Of a DNA stretch of 64,000 bases, positions 51,734-60,535 are shown piece by piece. The first letter of the stretch is position 1, and each line of letters begins with the position of its first letter. The notes beneath the pieces are model-generated. The model was not told where the DNA came from, made no database searches, and saw nothing but the letters and a program-made list of their open reading frames with translations. The DNA comes from Pseudaeromonas sp963677375. GTDB taxonomy: Bacteria > Pseudomonadota > Gammaproteobacteria > Enterobacterales > Aeromonadaceae. The stretch spans positions 62,001 to 126,000 of the forward strand of contig CAXXIF010000010.1 in NCBI GenBank assembly GCA_963677375.2, read 5' to 3'. A program made the translations under genes and the position numbers.

Positions 51734-53083
51734 CAGTGGATGCCGACGGATTTGCCACATCCAGGCTATGTGCAACTGGTGGCCCGTCTGCAACAGGATA
51801 TTCAATCTGGCCTACTGCGCCCTGGGCAGCGCCTGCCCGCCATCCGCCTGCTGGCACAGCAACTGGCGGTCAACCCCACCACAGTGGCTCGTGCCTACCG
51901 GCAGGCCGAGCAGCAGGGGTTGTTGCACAGTCGAGTCGGTCAGGGCTCCTTCGTCGGAGGAGAGCTGACTCTGGCGCAGGTGATCCGCAGTCCGGGACCG
52001 GAAACGCCGCTGAATCTGAGCATCATTCAGCCGCTGCTCTCCCTGGCCGAACCGGCCCTGCAACGTGTGCTGCCGCGTCTGGCGCAGCAGATGAGTGCGC
52101 AGCAGTTGGGCTATCCGGCACTGGCTCTGTTGCCGCATCAGCATAGAGCGGCGCTCGACTGGTTACACTGGCTGGGTATCCCGCTGGCAAAAGGCCATCA
52201 ACTATTACCTGTGCATGGTGCCCAGCAGGGATTGCAGGCGCTGATCCTGGCATTGAGTGAACCGGGCGAAACCCTGGGCGCCGAAAGCCTGTGCTACCCG
52301 GGTCTGATTGCCCTGTGCCAGAGTCTGGGCCGTCCACTGCAGGGATTGGCGATGGACGAGCAAGGCTTGCTGCCTGAGGCCCTAGCCGAGTATTGCCAGC
52401 AGGCTCCTCTGCGTCTGTTGTTTGTCACCGCCAGTCAGCAGAACCCGACCACCGCCATCATGCCATTGCGCCGACGCCTAGCCCTGATCGAAGTGGCACG
52501 ACGCTACAAGCTGACCTTGATTGATGATGATATCTACGGCTTCACCGTGCGTGGACAACTCCCCTCCCTGTATCAGCTAGCGCCGGATTGCACCCTGTCT
52601 CTGACCAGTTTCTCCAAGTGCCTGTTACCCGGATTGCGTTGTGGTTTTCTCTGCCTGCCGCCGCTCGCCGCCGAGGCGGTACAGCGGGTGATCCGTACCC
52701 AGATCTGGATGCCTGCGCCTCTAGGGCTGGAACTAGCCTGTCAGCTGATCCATAGCGGGGATGCCGAACAGATCTGTCTGGCGCAATTGCAGGAGGCACA
52801 GGCCCGGCAGCAACTGGCCTATCATCTGCTCGGTAGTCGCTACCAGCATCAGCTGCGGGGCCTGCATGGGTGGTTGCATCTACCCGCAAAGCTGAGTGCC
52901 GACCGCTTCAGTCAGCACGCCGAACAGGCCGGAGTCCTAGTATCGTCGGCCAGTTATTTCACCACCCAAGGGCAAAAGACTCCCGCCGCCGTACGTCTGG
53001 GGCTGATGGCCACGGCGAGTCGGGACGAACTAGGCTGCGCTCTGGAGCTGGTGCGCCAGTTATTGCAAACCGCTGCTGAATAA
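51728..53083 (+). CDS. MocR family regulator 2 (GntR DNA-binding plus aminotransferase-like domain)
   Basis: The 451-residue product resembles regulator 1 in layout: a winged helix (LVARLQQDIQSGLLRPGQRLP, LAVNPTTVARAYRQAEQQGL) and an aminotransferase-like domain with QNPTTAIM, DDDIYGF and the PLP lysine in SFSKCLLPGLRCGF. The start at 51728 has AGGAG seven bases upstream. The repeat over its start suggests autoregulation. The neighbouring divergent dehydrogenase gene is the best candidate target. Confidence 0.88.
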   Translation: MTQWMPTDLPHPGYVQLVARLQQDIQSGLLRPGQRLPAIRLLAQQLAVNPTTVARAYRQAEQQGLLHSRVGQGSFVGGELTLAQVIRSPGPETPLNLSIIQPLLSLAEPALQRVLPRLAQQMSAQQLGYPALALLPHQHRAALDWLHWLGIPLAKGHQLLPVHGAQQGLQALILALSEPGETLGAESLCYPGLIALCQSLGRPLQGLAMDEQGLLPEALAEYCQQAPLRLLFVTASQQNPTTAIMPLRRRLALIEVARRYKLTLIDDDIYGFTVRGQLPSLYQLAPDCTLSLTSFSKCLLPGLRCGFLCLPPLAAEAVQRVIRTQIWMPAPLGLELACQLIHSGDAEQICLAQLQEAQARQQLAYHLLGSRYQHQLRGLHGWLHLPAKLSADRFSQHAEQAGVLVSSASYFTTQGQKTPAAVRLGLMATASRDELGCALELVRQLLQTAAE

Positions 53084-53094
53084 ACCCCAGATGC

Positions 53095-53127
53095 AACAAG
53101 GCCGAACCTTCAGGGTTCGGCCTTGTT
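53095..53127. terminator. Bidirectional terminator after MocR 2 and argD
   Basis: AACAAGGCCGAACC / GGTTCGGCCTTGTT makes a 14-bp perfect stem between the convergent MocR 2 and argD genes. T runs are short. Confidence 0.78.
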
Positions 53128-53173
53128 CATGGGCGCAGGACAACAGTGCAATAACGCATCCGCTGCGGGCGGT

Positions 53174-54382
53174 TTAAGCCGCCGCGATAACGGCGACAGC
53201 CGCCGCAAAACGCTGCATCCCCAGGTCGAACTCCTCGCGGCTGAGGTTCAACGCGGGCGCAAAGCGCACCACATTCGCCCCAGCCACCAGCACCAGAACA
53301 CCCTGCTCAATCCCGGCATCGACAAACGCCTTGGCCTTACCCTGATAGTCACTGCTCAGTACCGCGCCCAGCAACAGACCCTGACCACGCACCTCGCTGA
53401 AACAGCGGTATTGGGCATTGATAACGGCCAGAGCCTCACGGAACCAGCTCTCGCGCTCCTTCACTCCGGCCAGCAGCGCCGGATCATTGATCAGATCGAA
53501 GGCGGTTTCCGCCACAGCACAGGCTAGTGGGTTGCCACCAAACGTCGTGCCGTGTACTCCTGGCTGAAACACCTGAGCTATGGCTTCACGGGTCAGCATG
53601 GCGCCAATCGGGAAGCCGCCACCCAGGGCCTTGGCGGTGGTCAGGATATCCGGCTCAACCCCCATCTGCATATAGGCAAACAGGCTGCCGGTACGCCCCA
53701 TGCCGGTCTGCACTTCATCAAAAATCAGCAGTGCCTGATGGGTATCACACAGCTCGCGCACCGCCTTGGCAAAGGCCAGATCCGCGGGTAAAACCCCACC
53801 CTCCCCTTGCAGCGGCTCCATCACCACGGCACAGGTCTTGTCGGAAATTACCGCCTTGAGAGCCGCCAGATCGTTGTAGGCCACATGCTGGATCTGACCC
53901 GGTTTGGGACCAAAGCCATCGGAATAACTAGCCTGCCCACCAACGCTGACGGTGAAGAAGGTCCGGCCATGGAAGCCCTGGAAGAAGGCGATGATCTGGT
54001 CCTTGTGGGCACCGTGCCGGGTGTGGGCATAGCGACGGGCCAACTTGAAGGCCGCCTCGTTGGCTTCCGCTCCGGAATTGCAGAAGAAGGCTCGGTCGGC
54101 AAAGGTGGCATCCACCATCTTGCGCGCCAGGCGCAACACGGGTTCATTGGTCATCCAGTTACTGACATGCCACAAGGTTTGACCCTGAGCGATCAGGGTC
54201 TGCACCAGAGCCGGGTGACAATGGCCCAATGCGTTGACCGCAATGCCCCCCGCCAGATCGATATACTCTCGATCCTGCTGATCCCACAACCGGGAAGCCA
54301 GTCCCCGAACCGGTATAAATTGTGCGGGCGCATAGGTGGGAACTACTACCTCATCGAACCAAGCCCGGGTCACCTGTTCCAT
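53174..54382 (-). CDS. argD: Acetylornithine/succinyldiaminopimelate-type aminotransferase
   Basis: The 402-residue class III aminotransferase has AGGIAVNALGHCHPALV, FFCNSGAEANEAAFKLAR, the block FHGRTFFTVSVGGQ, LIFDEVQTGMGRTG and PLP lysine in TTAKALGGGFPIGAM. ArgD acts in arginine synthesis and can serve in lysine synthesis; AstC, in arginine breakdown, is similar. The symbol argD is preferred since no ast genes are near and enteric genomes place argD between crp and pabA. AGGAAGGA precedes the ATG at 54382. Confidence 0.85.
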   Translation of the reverse strand: MEQVTRAWFDEVVVPTYAPAQFIPVRGLASRLWDQQDREYIDLAGGIAVNALGHCHPALVQTLIAQGQTLWHVSNWMTNEPVLRLARKMVDATFADRAFFCNSGAEANEAAFKLARRYAHTRHGAHKDQIIAFFQGFHGRTFFTVSVGGQASYSDGFGPKPGQIQHVAYNDLAALKAVISDKTCAVVMEPLQGEGGVLPADLAFAKAVRELCDTHQALLIFDEVQTGMGRTGSLFAYMQMGVEPDILTTAKALGGGFPIGAMLTREAIAQVFQPGVHGTTFGGNPLACAVAETAFDLINDPALLAGVKERESWFREALAVINAQYRCFSEVRGQGLLLGAVLSSDYQGKAKAFVDAGIEQGVLVLVAGANVVRFAPALNLSREEFDLGMQRFAAAVAVIAAA

Positions 54383-54436
54383 TTGCTTTTCCTTCCTGCA
54401 TTCACCCATCAAGAGTGAGAAAATAATCAGTGTTTT

Positions 54437-54450
54437 TGCATAATACATCA
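54437..54450. promoter_or_regulatory. Weak ARG-box-like sequence upstream of argD
   Basis: TGCATAATACATCA matches the ArgR half-box core TGAATAATTATTCA in 10 of 14 positions, about 55 bases upstream of the argD start. A second box is not clear. Confidence 0.3.
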
Positions 54451-54485
54451 CTTTTTCTGGAATGCACCCATGTCCGTAATAAAAA

Positions 54486-54498
54486 TTGCGTTACGCAA
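54486..54498. promoter_or_regulatory. Perfect palindrome upstream of argD
   Basis: TTGCGT-T-ACGCAA is a 13-base perfect inverted repeat about 105 bases before the argD start, in a position suited to an operator. No regulator is assigned. Confidence 0.4.
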
Positions 54499-54541
54499 CT
54501 AATTACCGGACAACCGCCCCCAGCGATGGATTAACGACCAT

Positions 54542-54578
54542 AAAAAAGACCGTTCACGGGCTTACCGTCAACGGTCTT
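54542..54578 (-). terminator. Rho-independent terminator of pyrC
   Basis: AAGACCGTT / AACGGTCTT encloses a second short stem (ACGG / CCGT) and is followed by six T residues on the minus strand. Confidence 0.85.
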
Positions 54579-54638
54579 GATAAATCGATGCTCAGGCCTG
54601 TAACGGGCTGGTTACCCCGCAAGATCCGATGAACCGAG

Positions 54639-55694
54639 CTACTCCTGATCCTGGTCCTGGCGGGAAACCAGACGCCAGCTCAAGGGTTGCCCGGCCCAAT
54701 AAGGCACCAGCACTTGGCCATCGGCCAGTTGCAGACGCTCGGGCACCAGCCAGGACTCCTTCTTCAGAGTGACAGTGCCGGTATTGCGGGGCAAACCGTA
54801 GAAGTCGGCACCAAACTGACTGGCGAAGGCTTCGAGCTTATCCAGCGCTCCCAGTTGGTCAAAGATCTCGGCATACAGCTCCAGTGCGGCGGGCGCGCTG
54901 TAGCAACCGGCACAGCCACAAGGGCTCTCCTTGCGATCGCGCAGATGCGGTGCCGAATCAGTACCGAGAAAGAACTTTGGATTACCGCTGATGGCAACTT
55001 GTTGCAACACCTCCTGGTGGCGGCGACGCTTGAGCACCGGCAAACAGAAGTTGTGGGGACGAATGCCACCCACCAGCAGATGATTGCGGTTCATCAGCAG
55101 ATGCTGCGGGGTCAGTGTGGCCGCCACCTTGTCGGAGGAGGCCAGCACAAACTCGGCCGCCTGAGCCGTGGTGATGTGTTCGAGTACAACCTTGAGCTGC
55201 GGGAAGCGGCTGACCAGCCCCTGCAGATGGCGCTCGATAAAGACTCGCTCCCGATCGAAAATATCCACCACCTCATCGGTGACTTCGCCATGGATCAGAA
55301 GCGGCATCCCCAACTCAGCCAGGGTATCGAACACCGGCTCCAACCGATCCAGGCTGGTGACCGCCAGATCCGAGTGGGTGGTGGCACCGGCCGGATAGAG
55401 TTTAACCGCCGTCACGCCAGCGGCATGGGCCTCACGGATCATCTCAGGCGCGGTCAAATCGGTCAGGTAGAGCGTCATCAGGGGGGTAAAACGACTGCCC
55501 GTGGGGCGAGCCGCTTCGATCCGCTGCCGGTATGCCAGTGCCGCCGCCGCATCCAATACCGGCGGCACTAGATTAGGCATCACGACAGCGCGGGAAAAAG
55601 CACGCGCCGTGGCTGGAACTGTTTCCGTCAACAGAGCCCCATCCCGCAGGTGCAAATGCCAATCATCCGGCGTTGTCAGTTGTAATTCACTCAT
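54639..55694 (-). CDS. pyrC: Dihydroorotase
   Basis: PyrC closes carbamoyl aspartate to dihydroorotate in pyrimidine synthesis. The 351-residue product has the zinc histidines in WHLHLRD (13 and 15), the carboxylated lysine in AVKLYPAGATTHSD, PLLIHGEV, EHITTAQAAEFV and the catalytic aspartate in FFLGTDSAPH. AGGAGG lies four bases before the ATG at 55694, so this start is preferred to the GTG one codon earlier. It ends with its own terminator. In enterics pyrC does not lie between argD and pabA, so it has been inserted or moved here. Confidence 0.96.
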   Translation of the reverse strand: MSELQLTTPDDWHLHLRDGALLTETVPATARAFSRAVVMPNLVPPVLDAAAALAYRQRIEAARPTGSRFTPLMTLYLTDLTAPEMIREAHAAGVTAVKLYPAGATTHSDLAVTSLDRLEPVFDTLAELGMPLLIHGEVTDEVVDIFDRERVFIERHLQGLVSRFPQLKVVLEHITTAQAAEFVLASSDKVAATLTPQHLLMNRNHLLVGGIRPHNFCLPVLKRRRHQEVLQQVAISGNPKFFLGTDSAPHLRDRKESPCGCAGCYSAPAALELYAEIFDQLGALDKLEAFASQFGADFYGLPRNTGTVTLKKESWLVPERLQLADGQVLVPYWAGQPLSWRLVSRQDQDQE

Positions 55695-55799
55695 CACTCC
55701 TCCTGCCGGGAGCGCCGCATGCGCCCCCCGATTAAAATCAGTCTAGCTAGAACAATCTGTCTTGGTGAAACTCGGCCGTTATGCCCGCCTCCTGCCCAT

Positions 55800-56384
55800 T
55801 CATCTCATGGCGACAAAGTTGGCCAGCAATTCCATGCCCTGTTCGCTGAGAATGCTCTCGGGATGAAATTGCACCCCGACGATGGGGTGCTGGCGATGCC
55901 GCAGCCCCATGATCTCCGGCTCCAAGTCTGGCTTATCACTCACACTCCAGGCTGTGACCTCCAGCTCGGGCGGCAGTGTGGCCGCCTCGACGAGCAACGA
56001 ATGATAGCGGGTCACGGTCAAGGGGTTGTGCAGACCGGCAAATAGTCCCTCATTCTGGTGCCGAAGCAACGAGGTCTTACCGTGCATGACCCGTTGCGCC
56101 CGCACCACCCGACCACCAAACGCTTGAGCAATAGCCTGATGTCCCAGGCAGACCCCGAGGATGGGCAGGCGTCCGGCGAAATGCCGGATCGCCGCCAGCG
56201 AGATCCCGGCCTCATCGGGCGTGCAAGGCCCCGGAGAGATCACCAGCCGTTCCGGCGCCAGCACCGCTATCTCATCCAGCGTGATGGCATCATTACGGCG
56301 CACCACGACCGTTTGCCCCAGAGCGCCAAAATATTGCACCAGGTTGTAGGTAAAGGAATCGTAGTTATCGATCAGCAGGATCAT
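55800..56384 (-). CDS. pabA: Aminodeoxychorismate synthase glutamine amidotransferase subunit
   Basis: PabA supplies ammonia from glutamine to PabB for p-aminobenzoate and folate synthesis. The 194-residue class I amidotransferase has ILLIDNYDSFTYNLVQYF, the oxyanion region ISPGPCTPDEAG, the nucleophile in LGVCLGHQAIAQAFGG and the His-Glu pair in GVQFHPESIL. TrpG is nearly identical in design; pabA is chosen from the argD neighbourhood and the lack of trp genes. The start at 56384 has GGAG ten bases upstream; the frame is open for 55 codons beyond without similarity. Confidence 0.9.
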   Translation of the reverse strand: MILLIDNYDSFTYNLVQYFGALGQTVVVRRNDAITLDEIAVLAPERLVISPGPCTPDEAGISLAAIRHFAGRLPILGVCLGHQAIAQAFGGRVVRAQRVMHGKTSLLRHQNEGLFAGLHNPLTVTRYHSLLVEAATLPPELEVTAWSVSDKPDLEPEIMGLRHRQHPIVGVQFHPESILSEQGMELLANFVAMR

Positions 56385-56603
56385 GGGGGGCCATCTCCAG
56401 ACGAAGAACCTCGGGCCATTCTCAGGCCCCTCTTCAACCGCGCCAGTGTACCCCAAGCCAACCCAGACTCGAACCCCGCGCAAGAGCCGATGCGTGGATT
56501 GGAGATGAAAGGCTGCAAAAGCCACAGATGTTGATTGCACTGTCGCCATTTAGCCCCTATAAATCCGCACTATTCCTTTTTCTTAACACCAAAGAGATCC
56601 GCC

Positions 56604-57341
56604 ATGTTCTTCCAGATTGTATTCCTCAGTCTGCTGGCCCTACTCCCCATGGTCAACCCACCTACCACAGCCACCCTGCTATTGGGGTTGAGCAAGGGCA
56701 TGTCCCGGGAACATGTGCGGCGCCAGGTCAACATGGCCGCCATCTATCTGTTCTGCACCCTCTGCGTCAGCTTCTTTATCGGTTCCTCGATCCTGGACTT
56801 GTTCGGGATCTCGATCCCGGGTCTGCGTCTGGCTGGCGGCCTCATCATAGGTTTCATCGGTTTCCGTATGCTATTCCCTACACCGGGCGTGACTCAGAGC
56901 GTGGATACTGATCAGAATATTGCCTTTGTTCCCCTGACCATGCCCAGCTTGTGCGGACCGGGAACTATGGCTCTGGTGATCAGCGGCGCAGCGCAGATTG
57001 CCGAGCTGCCAGCGGAGTATTCCCGCCTGACTATTTACAGTGCTGTAGTGCTGTCGTTTGTGCTGATGACCCTGCTAAGTTGGGGGGTATTGAAGCTGGC
57101 CGATCCGGTGTGCAAATTCCTCGGAGCCACCGGGATCGATGCCATGACCCGCATCATGGGCTTCTTGCTCATCTGCATGGGGGCTCAGTTCTGCATCAAC
57201 GGCGTCAAGGAAGTGGCTCAGGACCCGGTATTTCACGGAGTATCACAGCAGCGTCCAGGAAGCACCGCAGACGTGACATTAGATAAGCTACAGAAATTAC
57301 AGACAGATATTGCAGACCAGACCGCTAGCAAAGCACCTTAA
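56604..57341 (+). CDS. MarC family membrane protein
   Basis: The 245-residue protein has six hydrophobic segments and the MarC/UPF0056 pattern: LLALLPMVNPPTTATLLLGL in the first helix, LRLAGGLIIGFIGFRML and VPLTMPSLCGPGTMALVI, then a helix with IDAMTRIMGFLLICMGAQF. The name comes from the multiple antibiotic resistance region, but no transport activity is established. The start at 56604 has AGAGA upstream. It is divergent from pabA and convergent with the efflux pump. Confidence 0.86.
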   Translation: MFFQIVFLSLLALLPMVNPPTTATLLLGLSKGMSREHVRRQVNMAAIYLFCTLCVSFFIGSSILDLFGISIPGLRLAGGLIIGFIGFRMLFPTPGVTQSVDTDQNIAFVPLTMPSLCGPGTMALVISGAAQIAELPAEYSRLTIYSAVVLSFVLMTLLSWGVLKLADPVCKFLGATGIDAMTRIMGFLLICMGAQFCINGVKEVAQDPVFHGVSQQRPGSTADVTLDKLQKLQTDIADQTASKAP

Positions 57342-57384
57342 CCATGCAAACGCTCTTCGCAAAAATCGCTCGTCCCACCTTCAG

Positions 57385-57416
57385 AGTCAGCATGCCGCTT
57401 TGTGGCGACATGCTGA
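57385..57416. terminator. Inverted repeat between convergent marC-type and RND genes
   Basis: GTCAGCATG and CATGCTGAC form a 9-bp outer stem, with CGC / GCG inside. There is no T run, so its role as a terminator is uncertain. Confidence 0.4.
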
Positions 57417-57424
57417 CCCGCCAT

Positions 57425-60400
57425 TTACATAGGTGCTTTGTTATTCTGCTGCTCCGCCATCAGAGCCTGCTCCAGACGCTGGCCCTGTAATTCGGGGGCC
57501 TGAGTATGTCGCGCCAGCAAACGATAAAAGGCCGGGACCAGGAACAGGGTAATGCAGGTCGCCGACAGCATGCCAAAGAACACTACAGTGCCGACAGCCA
57601 CCCGACTTTCATAACCAGCCCCCCGGGATAGCATCAGTGGAATAGCGGCTATGATGGCCGTCGCCGAGGTCATGAGAATGGGCCGCAACCGCCGCACCGC
57701 CGCATCGAGGATCGCAGAGCCGAAATCCTGCCCCCGGCTACGCAACTGGTTGGCGAATTCGACTATCAGTATCCCGTTCTTGGTCACCATGCCAATGAGC
57801 AACAACATGCCGATCTGGCTGTAAAGGTTCAGACTCAGGCCGAACAACCAGAGTCCCAGCAGGCCACCCAGTATCCCCAGAGGCACGGTAAACATCACCA
57901 CCAGCGGATTGATGAAGCTCTCGAATTGTGCCGCCATGACCAGAAAAGCCACCAGCAGCGCCAGGCCAAATACCGCCAGCACATCGCCCTGCGAATCGCG
58001 ATAGTCCTTCGACTCACCGGCATAATCCACCGTGATCCCGGCGGGGAGATGTTGCGCCGCCCATTGATCCAGCCAGGTCAGTGCGCTCCCTTGCGTCTGC
58101 CCATTGGGCAGATAAGCACTCAAGGTAATGGCTTTTTGCCGCTGGTAGTGACCCAACCGTTGCGCGGAAGCGACCACCTCGACCTGGGCCAGACTGGCGA
58201 GAGTGACCATCTCGCCCTTGGCCGACCGCAGATAGAGGTGACTGAGATCATTGGCATTGATGAAGCGCTGCTGATCGGCGCGCACATAGACATCATACTC
58301 CTCCCCCCGCTCGATGAAGGTCGTCTTGCTGGTCCCACCCAGTAGGGTCTGTAGCGCCTGCCCTACATCCTGCAGCGGAATACCCAGCTGTGTCGCCCGC
58401 TCCTGCTCGATCCGCACCCGCAGCTCCGGCGTCTGCTCGGTGTAATCCAGATCCGGGTTCTCCAGCACGTTACTCTGCGCCGCCGCCTGTTTGAGCTGCT
58501 GGGCCCATTGGTTCAACTCGGCATAGTCGCCACCCTGCAGCACGAATTGCACCGGCGCCTGAGAGCGCCCCCGGAACCCCGGCTGAAACGGGCGCAACGA
58601 AATATCCGGTATCCCTTGTAACAAGCGCGGTAAACGGGCCAGAAACTGTTGCGCCGTCACCTGTCGAGCGGCCCAGTCGGTCAGTTGCACCGTGACCATA
58701 CCGGTCTGATCCCCGCCACGGCCAAAGGCAGGGGTGCTGAAGCTGATGGCACTGACCACTCCCTTGCCGACGAGCGGCAGCAACCGCTGCTCCACCTGCT
58801 GCATATTCTGCTTCATGCGCTCGATACTGGTGCCTTCGGCTCCCTTGACCATTACATAGACGACGCCTCGATCCTCTACCGGAGCCAAATTGGTCGGCAC
58901 CCGCAGATAGAGTGCCGCGATGGCGGCCAGCACCAGCACCAACACCAGGGGAGCGATCCAGGCACGACCCAGCAACCACTCCAGGCCGCGCCGATATCCA
59001 GACTCCAGTCGGAACATCCCCGCTTCCAGCCGACGGGTCAGTGCATTGGTTTCATCCTGCTGCCTCAGCAGACGGGCCGCCATGGCCGGAGAGAGAGTCA
59101 GGGCGATCAAGGCCGAGAAAAAAACTGCCAGCGCTAAAAATACCGCAAACTCGGTAAATAAACGGCCGATCATGCCCTGCATGAAGGCGATCGGCAGAAA
59201 CACCATGATCAGTACGACCGTGGTCGCAACCACCGCAAAGCCCACCTCTCGGGTTCCGTGCCAAGCCGCCAGCAAGGGCGAGCGCCCCAACCGCAGGTGG
59301 TGGTGAATATTCTCAACCACCACAATGGCATCATCGACCACCAGACCAATGGCCAGGATCAAGGCCAGCAGAGTAATGAGATTAATGGAGAAACCGAAAT
59401 ACCAGGCGCCAATACACGCAGCAATCAACGACACAGGCACAGTCACGGCCGGGATGAGCGTTGCCCGCCACTGACCAATAAACAGATAGAGCACGCCTAT
59501 CACCAGAACTGCGGCAATTGCCAGGGTCAAATAGACCTCGTCGATGGCCTGACGAATAAACAGCGTGCTGTTGTAATCCACCACCAACTCGGCCCCTTCG
59601 GGCAGGAAGCGTTGTAAGCGTTCGACCTCCTTGACCACACCGTTGGCCATCTCCAGCGGGTTGGCCGTGGACTGCGGTATGATACCGATGCCGATGCTGA
59701 CCTGCCCGTTGCGCTGGTAGGCACTCAGCTCATTCTTCGCACCCTCCTCGATATCCGCCACATCACCCAGATAGAGAATATGGCCTGAAGCTTGAGTCAG
59801 CAAAGGCAAACGGCGGAAGCTGGCCACATCGTGAAACTGACGTTCCATCTGCACCGGGAAGACCATGCTGGCATTGCGGATCTCCCCCCCCGGCAACTCG
59901 ATATTTTCCCGCGCCAGCGCATTGAGCACATCGTTGACCGCCACGCCCAGACCACTCATCTGGGCGGTATTCAGCCGGATAAACATCACCTTCTGTAAAT
60001 CACCGGAGAGATTGACCGAGCTGACCCCATTCACCAGACTCAACGACTTGATCAGGCTGCGATTGGCGTAATCGGTCAGGGCCACCCGATCCATCTGCTG
60101 GCTGGAGAAATTCAGCCAGATGGCGACCTCTCCCTCGCCGTTATCCCGCGAGACCACGGGTTCATCCATATCATCCGGTAGCTGACGACGAGCACGGGAG
60201 ACTCCATCCCGGATATCCGACAAGGCCTCCAGCATGTTCCAGCCCTGTTGGAATTCGACGGTAATGCTGCTACGCCCCTTCCGACTGGTGGAAATGATAG
60301 TGCGAATGCCACTGATGCCGGAGAGCTGATCTTCCAGCGGTTTACTGACCTGATTCTCGATGACTTCCGGTGCTGCGCCCTCGTAGGTGGTGACAATACT

Positions 60401-60535
60401 CACCGAGGGACTCTGCACATCTGGCATCTCCCGTACCGCCAGGCGCGTAAAGGCCACCAGACCGAAGATCAGCAGCAGCAAACTAACCACCAATGCCAGC
60501 ACTGGCCGCCGAATTGATAGATCGGAGAGGATCAT
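57425..60535 (-). CDS. RND efflux pump inner membrane subunit (HAE1 type)
   Basis: The 1036-residue protein has the RND layout: an N-terminal helix (SIRRPVLALVVSLLLLIFGL), the periplasmic segment with REMPDVQSPSVSIVTTYEGA, a block of helices, a second large periplasmic part starting around residue 560 and the final block. The proton-relay aspartates appear in LAIGLVVDDAIVVVENI near residue 405. Pumps of this class expel drugs, dyes and detergents using the proton gradient. The ATG overlaps the stop of the adaptor gene. No outer membrane factor gene is adjacent, so a TolC encoded elsewhere is presumed. Confidence 0.94.
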   Translation of the reverse strand: MILSDLSIRRPVLALVVSLLLLIFGLVAFTRLAVREMPDVQSPSVSIVTTYEGAAPEVIENQVSKPLEDQLSGISGIRTIISTSRKGRSSITVEFQQGWNMLEALSDIRDGVSRARRQLPDDMDEPVVSRDNGEGEVAIWLNFSSQQMDRVALTDYANRSLIKSLSLVNGVSSVNLSGDLQKVMFIRLNTAQMSGLGVAVNDVLNALARENIELPGGEIRNASMVFPVQMERQFHDVASFRRLPLLTQASGHILYLGDVADIEEGAKNELSAYQRNGQVSIGIGIIPQSTANPLEMANGVVKEVERLQRFLPEGAELVVDYNSTLFIRQAIDEVYLTLAIAAVLVIGVLYLFIGQWRATLIPAVTVPVSLIAACIGAWYFGFSINLITLLALILAIGLVVDDAIVVVENIHHHLRLGRSPLLAAWHGTREVGFAVVATTVVLIMVFLPIAFMQGMIGRLFTEFAVFLALAVFFSALIALTLSPAMAARLLRQQDETNALTRRLEAGMFRLESGYRRGLEWLLGRAWIAPLVLVLVLAAIAALYLRVPTNLAPVEDRGVVYVMVKGAEGTSIERMKQNMQQVEQRLLPLVGKGVVSAISFSTPAFGRGGDQTGMVTVQLTDWAARQVTAQQFLARLPRLLQGIPDISLRPFQPGFRGRSQAPVQFVLQGGDYAELNQWAQQLKQAAAQSNVLENPDLDYTEQTPELRVRIEQERATQLGIPLQDVGQALQTLLGGTSKTTFIERGEEYDVYVRADQQRFINANDLSHLYLRSAKGEMVTLASLAQVEVVASAQRLGHYQRQKAITLSAYLPNGQTQGSALTWLDQWAAQHLPAGITVDYAGESKDYRDSQGDVLAVFGLALLVAFLVMAAQFESFINPLVVMFTVPLGILGGLLGLWLFGLSLNLYSQIGMLLLIGMVTKNGILIVEFANQLRSRGQDFGSAILDAAVRRLRPILMTSATAIIAAIPLMLSRGAGYESRVAVGTVVFFGMLSATCITLFLVPAFYRLLARHTQAPELQGQRLEQALMAEQQNNKAPM

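Noticed and set aside
54687..55571. Plus-strand frame opposite pyrC
   Set aside because: Antisense shadow of a certain gene; no ribosome site or family pattern.
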